A stretch of 64,000 nucleotides of DNA from Antrihabitans cavernicola. Its GTDB lineage: Bacteria; Actinomycetota; Actinomycetes; Mycobacteriales; Mycobacteriaceae. The DNA lies in contig NZ_VLNY01000003.1 in assembly GCF_008297975.1 (NCBI RefSeq), forward strand, positions 248,001-312,000, read 5' to 3'. The first letter of the stretch is position 1, and every line of letters begins with the position of its first letter. The notes under the pieces are model-generated. The model ran no database searches. It was not told the DNA's origin and saw only the letters and a list, made by a program, of their open reading frames with translations. Of this stretch, positions 1 to 9,700 are shown one piece after another. The position numbers and the translations under genes are program-made.

Positions 1-1
1 G

Positions 2-1645
2 GGCGGTCTGTCCGGCTACCCGTGCCGTGCGGAGAGCGTGCACGACTGGGTCGAGTCCTCGCACGCGTCGGCTTCGCTGTCCTACGCCGACGGGCTCGCG
101 AAGGCTTTCGCCCTCAAGGGCGAGGATCGTCACGTCGTCGCCGTCGTCGGTGATGGTGCCTTGACCGGCGGGATGTGCTGGGAGGCCCTGAACAACATCG
201 CGGCCGGACGCGACCGATCGCTGGTGATCGTCGTCAACGACAACGGCCGCTCGTACGCGCCCACGATCGGTGGACTTGCCGATCGACTCGCGGCACTGCG
301 GTTGCAGCCGGGCTACGAACGTTTCCTCGACACCGGGCGGCGCTTGTTGCAGCGGGTTCCCGGTGGCAAGCCGACCTACTCGGTGTTGCACGGCATCAAG
401 GTCGGGCTCAAGGATGCGATGAGCCCGCAGGTGCTGTTCACCGACTTGGGAATCAAATACCTGGGGCCCGTCGACGGTCATGATCAACAGGCCATGGAGG
501 CCGCGCTTCGACGCGCCAAGGACTTCGGCGGACCGGTCATCGTCCATGCGGTCACCCGCAAGGGGATGGGCTACGAGCACGCAGAGAACCACGAAGCCGA
601 CCAGATGCACTCGGTCGCCGTCATCGACCCGACCACGGGCAAGTCGACGAGCACGTCCGCGCGCGACTGGACGTCCGTATTCTCCGACGAGCTGATCGCG
701 CAAGCGGAGCAACGCGACGACATCGTCGCCATCACCGCAGCAATGGCGGGGCCGACGGGGTTGGCCGCCTTCGGTCAGCGCTTCCCCGATCGGACCTACG
801 ACGTCGGTATCGCCGAGCAGCACGCGATGGCCTCGGCGGCGGGGCTTGCCCTGGGCGGTCTCCATCCGGTCGTCGCCATCTACTCGACGTTCCTCAACCG
901 CGCCTTCGATCAACTGCTCATGGACGTTGCGTTGCTGCAGCAGCCGGTCACGCTGGTGCTCGACCGTGCGGGCGTCACCGGATCAGACGGCGCAAGCCAC
1001 AACGGCATGTGGGATCTGTCGTTGCTCGGCATCGTTCCGGGTATGCGGGTTGCCGCACCGCGTGATGCCACCACCTTGCGCGAAGAGTTGGCGGAGGCGC
1101 TGGCGATCTCGAACGGTCCTACGGCACTGCGGTTTCCGAAGGGTGCGGTCACCGAAGAGATCGCTGCGGTGAATCGCATCGACGGTGTCGACGTGCTGCA
1201 CATGCCGAACGGGGGACAGGGCGACGTCCTGCTGGTTGCCGTCGGACCGTTCGCCACCCTCGCGCTCGATACGGCACAGCGCCTCGCCGAGCAGGGCATC
1301 TCTGCGGCAGTGGTCGATCCGCGTTGGGTGTTGCCGGTTCCCGAGGCGATCGTGAAGCTCGCCGAAGAGTTCCGGATCGTCGTCACGGTCGAGGACAGCG
1401 GTCTGCACGGCGGTATCGGCTCGACGGTGTCCGCGATGCTGCGCGCTGCGGGCTTGGACGTACCGTGTCGCGATCTCGGTGTGCCGCAACAGTTTCTGGA
1501 CCACGCTTCGCGCGATCAGATTCACCGCGAACTGGGCCTGACTGCGCAGGATCTCTCTCGCCGGATCACCGGCTGGGTTGCGGGTCTCGATCCGGTCGAC
1601 AGCGCCCACCCGGTGCTCGATGCCGGTAAGCAGGTGCTCGGTTAG
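2..1645 (+). CDS. dxs: 1-deoxy-D-xylulose-5-phosphate synthase (5' end cut off)
   Basis: This enzyme condenses pyruvate and glyceraldehyde-3-phosphate to DXP, the first step of the MEP isoprenoid pathway, using thiamine diphosphate and Mg2+ in the cytosol. The open frame runs in from the window edge, and its first residues read [12 protein letters not shown], a conserved stretch before the [18 protein letters not shown]-type segment, so the GTG at 38 is not the true start. The fragment is 547 residues; the family is about 630-640, so roughly 90 N-terminal residues lie outside. The ThDP motif GDGALTGG...NN is at about residue 50. The transketolase pyrimidine-domain motif [11 protein letters not shown] carries the catalytic Glu, and the C-terminal transketolase domain is complete. 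Its stop overlaps that of rnd by two bases in a convergent arrangement. M. tuberculosis dxs1 also sits beside the RNase D gene. Confidence 0.97.
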   Translation, partial: GGLSGYPCRAESVHDWVESSHASASLSYADGLAKAFALKGEDRHVVAVVGDGALTGGMCWEALNNIAAGRDRSLVIVVNDNGRSYAPTIGGLADRLAALRLQPGYERFLDTGRRLLQRVPGGKPTYSVLHGIKVGLKDAMSPQVLFTDLGIKYLGPVDGHDQQAMEAALRRAKDFGGPVIVHAVTRKGMGYEHAENHEADQMHSVAVIDPTTGKSTSTSARDWTSVFSDELIAQAEQRDDIVAITAAMAGPTGLAAFGQRFPDRTYDVGIAEQHAMASAAGLALGGLHPVVAIYSTFLNRAFDQLLMDVALLQQPVTLVLDRAGVTGSDGASHNGMWDLSLLGIVPGMRVAAPRDATTLREELAEALAISNGPTALRFPKGAVTEEIAAVNRIDGVDVLHMPNGGQGDVLLVAVGPFATLALDTAQRLAEQGISAAVVDPRWVLPVPEAIVKLAEEFRIVVTVEDSGLHGGIGSTVSAMLRAAGLDVPCRDLGVPQQFLDHASRDQIHRELGLTAQDLSRRITGWVAGLDPVDSAHPVLDAGKQVLG

Positions 1646-2934
1646 TCGGTCGCCGGTTCTTCGGCGACGGCCGGTGCGGTCAGGATTGCCTCGGCCAAGC
1701 GATGGACGGTGAGTGTGCGCTGCCACACCCGTGCGTTACCCGCCGCCAGATAGTCGTCTATCGCCGGCACCAACATGTCCGGTGTCGCGAGTAACTCGTC
1801 CCACTCGATGCCGTCCCAGACCAAACGCCGCAGCAGGTCCGGTAGCAAGATGTTCTCGACAGGAACCGACACTTCGTCGCTGAGGGCGGCCATCGCGGCC
1901 CTTGCGGCTGTGAGCCGTTGTGCCGCTTCGGGATTGCGGCGCGACCAGCGGTTGATCGGCGGCGGTCCGGTGATTTGTTGATTCACCGGCGGGAGTTCGT
2001 TGTCGGGCAGTGCCCGGGCTTCGTCGATGGCGTCCAGCCATACCCTCGACATCCGTCGTTGCCGCGGCCCGCCGAAGACAGGCACCTTACGCAGCTGATC
2101 AACCGATTTCGGATCGGCCGACGCGGCCGCCACGATCGCCGAATCCGGAAGGACGCGGCCCGGCGCGATATCCTTGCGGCTGGCCAATTCGTCTCGGGCA
2201 AGCCACAACTGACGCACCGTGGCCAACTGCCGAGCCTTCTTCAGTGTGTGAATCTGCGACGTGCGGCGCCACCGTTCGGCTTTCGGCTTCGGCGGCCCCG
2301 CGGTGCGAATGTATTCGAATTCCTCTGCGGCCCAATCGGTCTTGCCGGTCGCGGCCAGCTCCTCGACCATCTTCTCGCGCAGCTCGAGCAACACTTCCAC
2401 GTCGAGTGCCGCGTAGTTCAGCCAGGTATCGGGGAGTGGACGCGTGGACCAGTCGGCGGCGCCGTGCCCTTTGCGCAACTCCAGGCCGAGTGTGCGTTCG
2501 ACGATCGCGGCCAGGCCAACGCGCTCGAACCCGGCGAGTCGGCCTGCCAACTCGGTGTCGTACAGCGCGGCAGGGCGCAAGCCGAGTTCATCGAGCCCCG
2601 GCAGGTCCTGGTCGGCCGAATGCAGCACCCATTCGAGCGGATTGATCGCCTCGGCCAGCGGCGCCAGATCGCCGGCGACCGGGATCGGGTCGACGAGGAA
2701 ACTGCCACTGCCTGCTCGTCGCAGCTGAATCAGATACGCCCGATTCGAGTATCGGAAACCCGACGCCCGCTCGGCATCCACGGCCAAGGGTCCGGTGCCG
2801 GCTGCGAGCTCCGCTGCGGCCTCGGCGACGGCATCGGCTGTGTCGATCACCGGCGGCACGCCGTCCGCAGGTTCCAGAAGCGGCACAGGACCGTCCGATG
2901 CTTGTTCTACTTCGGACGTACCGGCCTCGGACAT
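1642..2934 (-). CDS. rnd: Ribonuclease D family 3'-5' exonuclease with HRDC domain
   Basis: A 430-residue predicted exoribonuclease for RNA 3'-end trimming in the cytosol. The DEDDy exonuclease domain spans about residues 30-200: Asp53-x-Glu55 in AVDAERA, the HSADQDL motif around 105-111, and Tyr174...Asp178 in YAALDVE. An HRDC domain (about 220-300) and a C-terminal HRDC-associated region follow. The chosen start is the ATG giving [10 protein letters not shown]; the frame stays open upstream, but that stretch is non-conserved and would run into the promoter of the neighbouring hydrolase. The ribosome-binding site is weak. Its neighbours (convergent dxs; DUF3000 and the hem genes beyond an inserted lipid module) match the order around Rv2681 in M. 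tuberculosis. Confidence 0.93.
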   Translation of the reverse strand: MSEAGTSEVEQASDGPVPLLEPADGVPPVIDTADAVAEAAAELAAGTGPLAVDAERASGFRYSNRAYLIQLRRAGSGSFLVDPIPVAGDLAPLAEAINPLEWVLHSADQDLPGLDELGLRPAALYDTELAGRLAGFERVGLAAIVERTLGLELRKGHGAADWSTRPLPDTWLNYAALDVEVLLELREKMVEELAATGKTDWAAEEFEYIRTAGPPKPKAERWRRTSQIHTLKKARQLATVRQLWLARDELASRKDIAPGRVLPDSAIVAAASADPKSVDQLRKVPVFGGPRQRRMSRVWLDAIDEARALPDNELPPVNQQITGPPPINRWSRRNPEAAQRLTAARAAMAALSDEVSVPVENILLPDLLRRLVWDGIEWDELLATPDMLVPAIDDYLAAGNARVWQRTLTVHRLAEAILTAPAVAEEPATD

Positions 2935-3023
2935 AGTGGAGAACTTTACGTGCCGATGGTTCGGTAACTGCGCGACCCCTGAGATTTCCAGGCGAAAGGG
3001 ATCGTGGTCTCGACCTGTGCTGG

Positions 3024-3053
3024 TTGACACAGTAGAACCTGTTCTAGTTATGT
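3024..3053 (+). promoter_or_regulatory. Promoter with embedded KstR-like operator TAGAACCTGTTCTA (3033-3046)
   Basis: TTGACA at 3024-3029 is a good -35 element, with -10-like sequence (TAGTTA or TTATGT) at 3045-3053, ahead of the hydrolase start at 3061. The spacer holds a perfect 6-2-6 inverted repeat, TAGAACCTGTTCTA, at 3033-3046. It fits TNNAACNNGTTNNA, the published motif of the TetR repressor KstR, which controls sterol catabolism in Mycobacterium and Rhodococcus. A near-identical site lies at 5281-5294. Binding between -35 and -10 would block polymerase, so repression is the natural reading. The regulator's identity is inferred from the motif only. Confidence 0.65.
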
Positions 3054-3060
3054 TGGTGAG

Positions 3061-3897
3061 ATGAAGCTCACTGCCGTTGCGCCGGTCGGCGAGATCCGGA
3101 CCGGAACTATGGTCGATCTGCCCGGCCGAGGCAGCACGTACGTGGTCGATTCCGGGCCGTCCGATGGACCGACCCTGCTGTTGCTGCACTCGGTTGCCTG
3201 CACCGGAATGCTGACCTGGTACCCGGTGTTCGATCGCCTCGCCGCCAAGGGGCGCGTCGTGGTCTTCGATCAGCGCTGGCACGGCCGGGGGATCCGTAGT
3301 CCCCGATTCACGTTGGAAGACTGTGTCGACGACGGCATCGCGTTGGCAGACGTTCTGGGTATCGACAGGTTCGTCGCCGTCGGATACTCGATGGGATCAC
3401 TGTTGGCGCAGCTCACGTGGCGTATGCATGCCGATCGAGTTGCGGGTTTGGTGCTGTGCGCGGCCACCACCAGCTTTCGTCGCGCACCTCGCGAGCGGAT
3501 GGTGCTCGACGGATTCGCGCGCGCGGTCGCCACTATCGGCGCGGACGCGGGTCCGCTTCCCGTCGATGGCGGCAGGCAGGGCGTCGGCGATCGACGATGG
3601 GCCTACGAGCAGTTCCGGCAAACAACGTCCGGCGCCGTCAGCGGGGCAGTTGCGGCCATCGGCAAGTTCGATTCCGCCGACTGGGTCGCCGACATCGATG
3701 TGCCGACTTCGGTGGTGGTCACCGCGCGAGATCGCGCGATTCCGCCGAGCCGACAGCGTTGGCTCGCACGCCAGATCGCAGGTGCAACGAGTTACGAAGT
3801 GAACTGCGGACACGCAGGGTGCGTCATGAACGCCGAGGAGTTCAGCTCGGGGTTGCTACCTGCGTGCTCGTCTGTTCTCGCTCGTGTGCGGCTTTGA
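3061..3897 (+). CDS. Alpha/beta hydrolase, possibly sterol/lipid-regulon
   Basis: A 278-residue alpha/beta-fold hydrolase with no signal peptide or membrane segment, so probably cytosolic. The nucleophile elbow GYSMGS places the catalytic Ser at residue 110. The acid is probably the Asp in TARDRAIP and the base the His in NCGHAGC near the C-terminus. The usual HG oxyanion motif reads LLHSVACTG (about 41-49), a small variation. The substrate cannot be read from the sequence. A KstR-like operator lies inside its promoter and the next genes are a WS/DGAT and a LipC-like esterase, so a role in lipid or sterol-derived ester turnover is an inference. Its 3' end overlaps the convergent acyltransferase gene by 56 bp. 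The start follows only a weak GGTGAG ribosome-binding site. Confidence 0.85.
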   Translation: MKLTAVAPVGEIRTGTMVDLPGRGSTYVVDSGPSDGPTLLLLHSVACTGMLTWYPVFDRLAAKGRVVVFDQRWHGRGIRSPRFTLEDCVDDGIALADVLGIDRFVAVGYSMGSLLAQLTWRMHADRVAGLVLCAATTSFRRAPRERMVLDGFARAVATIGADAGPLPVDGGRQGVGDRRWAYEQFRQTTSGAVSGAVAAIGKFDSADWVADIDVPTSVVVTARDRAIPPSRQRWLARQIAGATSYEVNCGHAGCVMNAEEFSSGLLPACSSVLARVRL

Positions 3898-5269
3898 CCA
3901 ACTCTTCGAGCGCCTCGGGGAATGCGTCGGCCAGAGACCACAGGTCGGGAGCCAGCTCGGAGCAGGCGATCAATCCGACGTCGAGCTTGTCCTCCAGCGA
4001 CATCACGGTGGCGGTCAACCCGGCACCGTGGAAGACGGGTCCCATCGGGTACATGCCGTCGATACGCGCACCAAGGAAATAGAGCGGAACCGGAGGGCCC
4101 GGGACATTGGAGACGACCAGGTTGTGAATCACCGGGTGGCGTTCGGCGAGTCGGAGGCCTGCGTAGAGCCGCATCGCCGCACCGAAGGTGGCAGGCGAGG
4201 CGAACTGTGCCCAGTCCTGCAGCAGGGTCGCGCCCAGCGCCTCGTTGTGCAGCTTGGACACCACGTTGGCCTCGGCGATCGCCTGTAGCCGCTCGGCCGG
4301 ATCTTCGATGTCGGTACGCAATTGACTGAACATGCCGGAGACCTTGTTGGTGCCCGGCCGATCCGATGTGGCGTGTACCGACACCGGCACCATCGCAACC
4401 AACGACGAGTCGGGAAGCTCGCCGCGATCTTCGAGGTACATGCGCAACGCACTGGCGACGAGAGTGAGCACCACGTCGTTGACCTTCACGCCGAACGCGT
4501 TCTTCACAGTCTTGACGTCGGCGATCGCGAGCTTCGTGAATGCGACGCTGCGATGACCTGTGATGGTGCCGTTGAAGGACGTGCGTGGTGCGGTGAACGG
4601 CGCGGGCATCGCCTCGCCTCGACGGGCTCGCCCGATCCAGCCGGGTAGCAATGGCATCGCGGACGGCAGCATCTTTGCGAATTGCACAGGGCGAGAGGCG
4701 AATCCAAGGAGGCCGCCGAGCGCGAGCTCCATATTGTTGGCACCGCCCGTCTCGTTCCCGCGAGTATCCGCGATCTCCGGGCGTGCGGCGTCCGGTTCGA
4801 GGCTGCAGAGTTGCGAGATCATGTTGGCGCCGGTCACGCCGTCGACACCGGAGTGGTGCATCTTGGATACGACAGCCACTCGACCGTCCTCGAGCCCCTC
4901 GATCACCCACATCTCCCACAGCGGTCTACTGCGGTCGAGTGGTTGACTGGCGATATGGCCACACAGTTCGGCAACCTCTTTGCGGCCGCCGGGTGCGGGC
5001 ACGGCGATGCGGTGGCAGTGCCGGTCGATGTCGAAGTCGGGATCGTCGACCCACACCGGATGATCGAGATTGAATCTCGAATCATGGATTTTGCGTCGGA
5101 AGCCCGGCATCATTCTCGCGCGAATGGCAAGCTCGGCCTTGAGCTTCTCGAACGAATATCCGTCCGGCGTGGTGGATGGATCGAGCTCGATCAGCCCCAC
5201 CACGTGCAGCAGTTGGGTCGAGGTTTCCAGATACAGGAAGCTGGCATCGAGCCCACTGAGTCTCTCCAT
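3842..5269 (-). CDS. Wax ester synthase / diacylglycerol acyltransferase (WS/DGAT)
   Basis: A 475-residue bifunctional-type acyltransferase. The family transfers acyl groups from acyl-CoA to diacylglycerol or fatty alcohols, producing triacylglycerol and wax esters stored in lipid bodies at the membrane. The catalytic motif HHxxxDG is intact as MHHSGVDG (His138, His139, Asp143). The C-terminal WS/DGAT domain has the conserved VVSNVPGPP stretch. The start at 5269 gives MERLSGLDASFLYLE, the usual family N-terminus; an ATG at 5278 would add three residues. A TAGTAT box at 5277-5282 lies about 7 nt before 5269, so the mRNA may be leaderless. A KstR-like palindrome at 5281-5294 separates it from the divergent LipC-like esterase. 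M. tuberculosis also pairs lipC (Rv0220) with a WS/DGAT gene (Rv0221). Confidence 0.95.
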   Translation of the reverse strand: MERLSGLDASFLYLETSTQLLHVVGLIELDPSTTPDGYSFEKLKAELAIRARMMPGFRRKIHDSRFNLDHPVWVDDPDFDIDRHCHRIAVPAPGGRKEVAELCGHIASQPLDRSRPLWEMWVIEGLEDGRVAVVSKMHHSGVDGVTGANMISQLCSLEPDAARPEIADTRGNETGGANNMELALGGLLGFASRPVQFAKMLPSAMPLLPGWIGRARRGEAMPAPFTAPRTSFNGTITGHRSVAFTKLAIADVKTVKNAFGVKVNDVVLTLVASALRMYLEDRGELPDSSLVAMVPVSVHATSDRPGTNKVSGMFSQLRTDIEDPAERLQAIAEANVVSKLHNEALGATLLQDWAQFASPATFGAAMRLYAGLRLAERHPVIHNLVVSNVPGPPVPLYFLGARIDGMYPMGPVFHGAGLTATVMSLEDKLDVGLIACSELAPDLWSLADAFPEALEELVKAAHEREQTSTQVATPS

Positions 5270-5280
5270 GGCGACCATAC

Positions 5281-5294
5281 TAGAACGTGTTCTA
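5281..5294. promoter_or_regulatory. KstR-like operator TAGAACGTGTTCTA between divergent genes
   Basis: A 14-bp palindrome matching TNNAACNNGTTNNA, identical to the 3033-3046 site except at one central base. It lies 11 bp upstream of the WS/DGAT start (minus strand) and 61 bp upstream of the LipC-like esterase start (plus strand). TAGTAT at 5277-5282 can act as the minus-strand -10 and TAGAAT at 5293-5298 as the plus-strand -10, so both overlap the operator and one bound dimer could silence both genes. Confidence 0.65.
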
Positions 5295-5355
5295 GAATGG
5301 CGTCCATCGGTTCGGCAAAATCAATGGTGATGATGGTCACGGAGGAGTTGACGGC

Positions 5356-6606
5356 GTGACGCGACGGTTCCTGTTTCGACAAGCGGCAAATCTGGCATTG
5401 ACGGTGAATGCGGTGCGCCCGGTGCCGGGCATGACGGCCTCGCTTCCGGTGTTCTTCGCGGGGTGGCTCACCTCGGAGCTGGCGCCGCAGCTCCTTGCCG
5501 CGACGGCTCTGGACGCGTCGGTGCACGTGGCGCGACGCGGTCTCGGCGATCGATCCGACCGCCTCGGCGTAGCGGCGGCGGGTGCGTCCGCGATCGGCCT
5601 TGCGGCGATGACCGTGAGCGCCCGCCGAGCAGGCACCGAGGTGGAGGACGCGCTCACCGAGGGTTTGGGCCCCGACTATCGCGAGGTGGCCGACCTACCC
5701 GGTCGCACCGCCGAGGCATTGCCGTTGCGCAAGTTGGCGATGCCGTTCCATGTCCGGCGACCCGACGTCGTCCGGCACCGCAACCTGGCGTACGCGGAGG
5801 GCGGCAAGCGATTTGCCGTCGACATCTTTCATCACCGCGACATGCCGTCGAACGCTCCGCTGCTGTTGGAGATACACGGTGGCGGCTGGGTGACCAGCAA
5901 CAAAGATCACCAGGCGTTGCCCTTGATGGTGGAGATGGCATCGCGCGGGTGGGTCTGCGCGTCGATCAACTACCCGCTGTCGCCGAAGGCGAAATGGCCT
6001 GACCAGCCGATCGCAGTCAAACGTGCGATCACCTGGTTCAAGGAGCACGCCGGCGAGTACGGGGGCACGCCGGAGTTCCTGGCTATCACCGGCGGATCCG
6101 CGGGCGGGCACCTCGCTGCACTCGCGGCGCTCACACCGAACGACCCATCGGTGCAACCGGGATTCGAGTCGGCCGACACGTCGGTTCAGGCCTGTGTTCC
6201 GATGTACGCGCCGACGGACATGGCGAACGAGACGGGACTGAAGAGTGTGCGCCTGCGCAGCGAATCGTTCCTGATGCCGATGGTGTTCGGTAAGGGCGCG
6301 AAGTTCCCGGACGACTATCTTGTGGCCTCGCCCTACGCGAAGGTTCGCGCGGACGCCCCGCCGTTCTTCGTGGTGCACGGCTCGAACGATTCGCTGGTGC
6401 CGGTGCCCGAATCGCGGGCGTTCGTCGAGCACCTGCGATCGGTATCCCGAAATCCGGTGGCCTACGCCGAGTTGAAGGGAGCGCAGCACGCGTTCGACGT
6501 GTTCGCATCACTTCGCAGCATCGAGGTACTCAACGGTGTGACGAGGTTCCTGGAGTGGTCGCGGGTGCATGCGCGCTCGACCGAGCGCGTGGCGGTGGGC
6601 AGCTAA
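5356..6606 (+). CDS. LipC-like alpha/beta hydrolase (HSL-type esterase)
   Basis: A 416-residue esterase of the hormone-sensitive-lipase type. HGGGW with His174 forms the oxyanion hole, and the nucleophile elbow GGSAGGH has Ser248. The acid Asp is in VVHGSNDSLVP and the base His in GAQHAF. About 170 residues precede the catalytic domain, including hydrophobic stretches (residues 10-60 and 70-95) that suggest membrane association, as in mycobacterial LipC. The GTG start at 5356 is supported by GGAGGAG eight bases upstream. It is divergent from the WS/DGAT across a shared operator, suggesting a storage-lipid synthesis and hydrolysis pair. Its stop overlaps that of the DUF3000 gene by 4 bp. The natural substrate is unknown. 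Confidence 0.88.
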   Translation: MTRRFLFRQAANLALTVNAVRPVPGMTASLPVFFAGWLTSELAPQLLAATALDASVHVARRGLGDRSDRLGVAAAGASAIGLAAMTVSARRAGTEVEDALTEGLGPDYREVADLPGRTAEALPLRKLAMPFHVRRPDVVRHRNLAYAEGGKRFAVDIFHHRDMPSNAPLLLEIHGGGWVTSNKDHQALPLMVEMASRGWVCASINYPLSPKAKWPDQPIAVKRAITWFKEHAGEYGGTPEFLAITGGSAGGHLAALAALTPNDPSVQPGFESADTSVQACVPMYAPTDMANETGLKSVRLRSESFLMPMVFGKGAKFPDDYLVASPYAKVRADAPPFFVVHGSNDSLVPVPESRAFVEHLRSVSRNPVAYAELKGAQHAFDVFASLRSIEVLNGVTRFLEWSRVHARSTERVAVGS

Positions 6607-7196
6607 GTCCGGTTGTGCTGGCCCAGTTCGGTGATGCCGGCGGGCGGCAGACCAGCCGCGTAGGCGAGTACGTCGCAGAACGCTTCTACGTGCGGGGCAA
6701 GAGCTTCGGACGTTGCTGTCCAGGATGCGCGCAGCTCGAGCTGGTGCGCACTGGGCGGACCGGCGATGTCGCCGTAGCGGACCGAGCTGGTCGCCGTGAC
6801 AGTGCCGCCGAGAGCGTTGAGCGGTTCGGAGCGCGATTCCAACGCTTCGGTCAACCAACTCCACGCGACCTCGGGCAGCAGCGGATCGCCCGCGAGCGCC
6901 GCTTCGAGGTCGGCCTGGATGTAGGCGACCAGTCGTAGGTTGCCGTTCCACGCGTCGTCGCCGTTGGGGTCGTAGAGCAGGATCAGACGGCCGAAGGCGT
7001 CACCCTCGGACTGTTCGGGGATCACGTCCGTATCGGCGTGCTTGACCTCGGCGCTGATCGCATACGAGTAGGGAGCCAGCTTCTGCGGCGGACGCATCGG
7101 GCCCAGTTCGATGCCTGGATGGACCACAGCCGCATGCATCGCGTCGATGGCGGCGCGAAACGGTGCTGGCTCGGCAGCGGTACCCGACGTTGTCAC
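6603..7196 (-). CDS. DUF3000 family protein
   Basis: A 197-residue soluble protein of an actinobacterial family of unknown function (DUF3000; Rv2680 in M. tuberculosis). It has no signal peptide, transmembrane segment or recognisable catalytic motif. Most of its length looks like one compact domain with conserved PYSYAISAEV and LILLYDPNGD segments. It starts at a GTG (7196) and is divergent from hemE across 86 bp. The placement next to hemE and, one module away, rnd is the mycobacterial order. No function is proposed; the link to haem synthesis is positional only. Confidence 0.9.
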   Translation of the reverse strand: MTTSGTAAEPAPFRAAIDAMHAAVVHPGIELGPMRPPQKLAPYSYAISAEVKHADTDVIPEQSEGDAFGRLILLYDPNGDDAWNGNLRLVAYIQADLEAALAGDPLLPEVAWSWLTEALESRSEPLNALGGTVTATSSVRYGDIAGPPSAHQLELRASWTATSEALAPHVEAFCDVLAYAAGLPPAGITELGQHNRT

Positions 7197-7282
7197 AGAA
7201 TCGGACGGTAGACGGGGTTGCTGCTCGCGAGCGGCAGGCGCGCCGAGTAGTCACCGCTTTACCGCGTGAGACGATGGAGTAG

Positions 7283-8347
7283 ATGAGCGAATTACTGGGA
7301 AGCACCCGCCGGCAGTTGGTCGATTCACCGTTTCTCGCCGCGGCGACAGGCCGCATTCCGAGCCGTCGGCCGGTGTGGTTCATGCGGCAGGCCGGACGAT
7401 CGTTACCGGAATATCGGGAGATCCGCGCAGGCATCGGAATGCTGGAATCGTGCTTCGATCCGGCCCTGGTCTGCGAGATCACGTTGCAGCCGGTTCGCCG
7501 CCACGGCGTGGACGCGGCCATCCTGTTCTCCGACATCGTCGTACCGCTCAAGGCGGCGGGCATCGATCTCGACATCGTGTCCGGTGTCGGCCCGGTGATC
7601 GCGAACCCGATCCGCTCGACGGCGGACGTTGCCGCCCTGCCACACCTCGAGCCCGGCGCTGTCGGCGCCATCGGCGAGGCCGTTCAACTCCTCACCGCGG
7701 AGCTGGGCGATACGCCGCTGATCGGATTCGCCGGGGCACCGTTCACGCTGGCGTCGTATCTGGTCGAAGGCGGGCCGAGCCGCAATCATGAGCGCACCAA
7801 GGCGCTCATGCACTCCGATCCGGCCACCTGGCATGCCTTGCTGGGCGCGTTGACCGACATCACCATCGGCTTTCTGCAGGCGCAACTGCAGGCCGGTGTC
7901 GACGCTATCCAGCTCTTCGATTCCTGGGCGGGCACGCTCTCGCTCGCGCAATACCGCACCTTCGTTCTGCCGCACAGCGAGCGCGTGTTCGCCGAGCTGT
8001 CGGATTGGGGCGTGCCGCGCATTCACTTCGGCGTCGGCACCGGCGAGCTGCTCGGCGTCATGGGCGAGGCGGGCGCCGACGTGGTCGGCGTCGACTGGCG
8101 CATCCCGCTACCCGATGCGGCCCGACGCGTCGGAGCCGGAAAAGCGTTGCAGGGCAACCTCGATCCCGCTGTACTGTTCGCCGGTCAGGAGGCCGTCGAT
8201 ACGGAGGTGCGACGGATCGCTGCCGAGGCCGACGAGGCGATCGCACTCGGCTCTGCGGGTCACATCTTCAATCTCGGCCACGGCGTGCTCCCCGACACCG
8301 ATCCCACTGTGCTCACGTCGGTGGTGGAGCTGGTGCATTCGCTGTGA
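7283..8347 (+). CDS. hemE: Uroporphyrinogen decarboxylase
   Basis: It converts uroporphyrinogen III to coproporphyrinogen III by removing four carboxyl groups, without a cofactor, in the cytosol. At 354 residues it has the usual family length. Signature 1, [10 protein letters not shown], is at residues 30-39, the substrate Asp is in ILFSDIVVP, and signature 2, [16 protein letters not shown], lies near 150-165. The start has GGAG only three bases upstream, which is close. It is first of hemE-hemY-hemQ: its stop overlaps the hemY start as GTGA, so translation is probably coupled. Confidence 0.98.
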   Translation: MSELLGSTRRQLVDSPFLAAATGRIPSRRPVWFMRQAGRSLPEYREIRAGIGMLESCFDPALVCEITLQPVRRHGVDAAILFSDIVVPLKAAGIDLDIVSGVGPVIANPIRSTADVAALPHLEPGAVGAIGEAVQLLTAELGDTPLIGFAGAPFTLASYLVEGGPSRNHERTKALMHSDPATWHALLGALTDITIGFLQAQLQAGVDAIQLFDSWAGTLSLAQYRTFVLPHSERVFAELSDWGVPRIHFGVGTGELLGVMGEAGADVVGVDWRIPLPDAARRVGAGKALQGNLDPAVLFAGQEAVDTEVRRIAAEADEAIALGSAGHIFNLGHGVLPDTDPTVLTSVVELVHSL

Positions 8348-9696
8348 CGTCGGTTGCGGTGATCGGCGGCGGTATCGCCGGCCTGGTTGCCGCTTATCGC
8401 TTGCGGCACAGCCTCGGTGACGCCGCGACGATCACGGTGATCGAGGCGTCCGACCGAGTCGGCGGGAAGCTGCGCACCGAATCTCTGGCCGGTGGTTCGG
8501 TGGATGTCGGTGCGGAGGCGTTCATAGCCCGACGCCCGGAGGTGCCTGCGCTGCTCACCGAACTGGGTCTCGCAGACCAGCTGGTGCATCCAGCGGGGTT
8601 GCGGCCGTTGGTGTTTGCGGGCGGGTCGTTGCATGCGCTCCCCGCCGCGACACTGATGGGCGTCCCATCGGGGCCGGATTCGATGGTCGGTCTGGTCGAC
8701 GACGCGACGATCGCCAGAATCACCGACGAGCCCAACTCTGCGCTGACGTGGAATCGCGATACCGACGTCGACGTCGCGTCGTTGGTTGCCGCGCGTTTCG
8801 GTGAGCAGGTGGTGGCGCGATCGGTCGATCCGTTGTTGGGCGGGGTGTATTCCGGGCGTGCCGACACCATCGGGATCCGTGCCGCACTGCCGACCTTGGC
8901 GAAGGCCTTGGATGCGGGTGCGCCGAACCTCACACAGGCTGTGCGCGACGCGATGCCGCAGCCGAGCGCGGGTCCGGTCTTCGGCGGTATCCGCGATGGT
9001 TACGGGGTGCTCCTCGACGCGTTGGTGGCAGCAGCCGATGCATCGGTACTCACCGGGACCGCAGTGGAGTCCCTCGAGCGGGTTGGTGATCGGTGGTCGG
9101 TTGCGCCGATCGGGACATTCGACGCCGTCGTGCTCGCTGTTCCCGCACCGGGTCTTGCGTCGCTGTTGGGCGACAGTGCACCCGACGCCGCCGGAGCTGC
9201 GAGTCGGATCGCTGTTGCCGCGTCGGCGTTGGTAACACTGGCTTTTCCGGCGGACACCGCGTTGCCCCAGCACTCCGGTGTACTCATCGGATCGGGGGAA
9301 CCGTTGCACGCCAAGGCTTTCACGCTGTCGAGCAACAAGTGGCCACACTTGCGCGAACGTGAGGCCGTGTTGGTTCGCGCGTCGTTCGGTCGATTCGGTG
9401 ACGACTCGACGGTGCGGTGGCCGGATGCCGAGTTGGTGTCTGCGGCTCGAGCCGACCTGTCGACCGTCCTGGGCGTTACCGCCGAACCGGTCGGATCAGT
9501 GGTGCAGCGGTGGTGGACAGGGCTGCCGCAATACGGGCCGGGCCACCTGGATCGGGTGCGTGCGATCGAGGACGGCGTGGCACGACTGGACGGGCTCGAG
9601 GTGGCCGGCGGGTTCCTGCACGGAGTCGGAGTTCCCGCGTGCGTGGCGTCGGGTACGGCCGCAGCGCAGCGCTTGGCGGCACGAGTGGCACCATAG
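8344..9696 (+). CDS. hemY: Coproporphyrinogen III oxidase, HemY type (CgoX)
   Basis: A 450-residue FAD enzyme related to protoporphyrinogen oxidase. In actinobacteria this family oxidises coproporphyrinogen III to coproporphyrin III in the coproporphyrin-dependent haem pathway. The Rossmann FAD motif GGGIAG is at residues 8-13, followed by [15 protein letters not shown]. The C-terminal FAD segment [16 protein letters not shown] is intact. The GTG start overlaps the hemE stop as GTGA, and hemQ begins 4 bp after its stop, so the three genes form one operon. The next pathway enzyme, coproporphyrin ferrochelatase, is not in this window. Confidence 0.95.
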   Translation: MTSVAVIGGGIAGLVAAYRLRHSLGDAATITVIEASDRVGGKLRTESLAGGSVDVGAEAFIARRPEVPALLTELGLADQLVHPAGLRPLVFAGGSLHALPAATLMGVPSGPDSMVGLVDDATIARITDEPNSALTWNRDTDVDVASLVAARFGEQVVARSVDPLLGGVYSGRADTIGIRAALPTLAKALDAGAPNLTQAVRDAMPQPSAGPVFGGIRDGYGVLLDALVAAADASVLTGTAVESLERVGDRWSVAPIGTFDAVVLAVPAPGLASLLGDSAPDAAGAASRIAVAASALVTLAFPADTALPQHSGVLIGSGEPLHAKAFTLSSNKWPHLREREAVLVRASFGRFGDDSTVRWPDAELVSAARADLSTVLGVTAEPVGSVVQRWWTGLPQYGPGHLDRVRAIEDGVARLDGLEVAGGFLHGVGVPACVASGTAAAQRLAARVAP

Positions 9697-9700
9697 AGGC

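Noticed and set aside
1324-1726. Frames overlapping the dxs/rnd junction on both strands
   Set aside because: They lie inside two conserved genes whose motifs and stops are clear.
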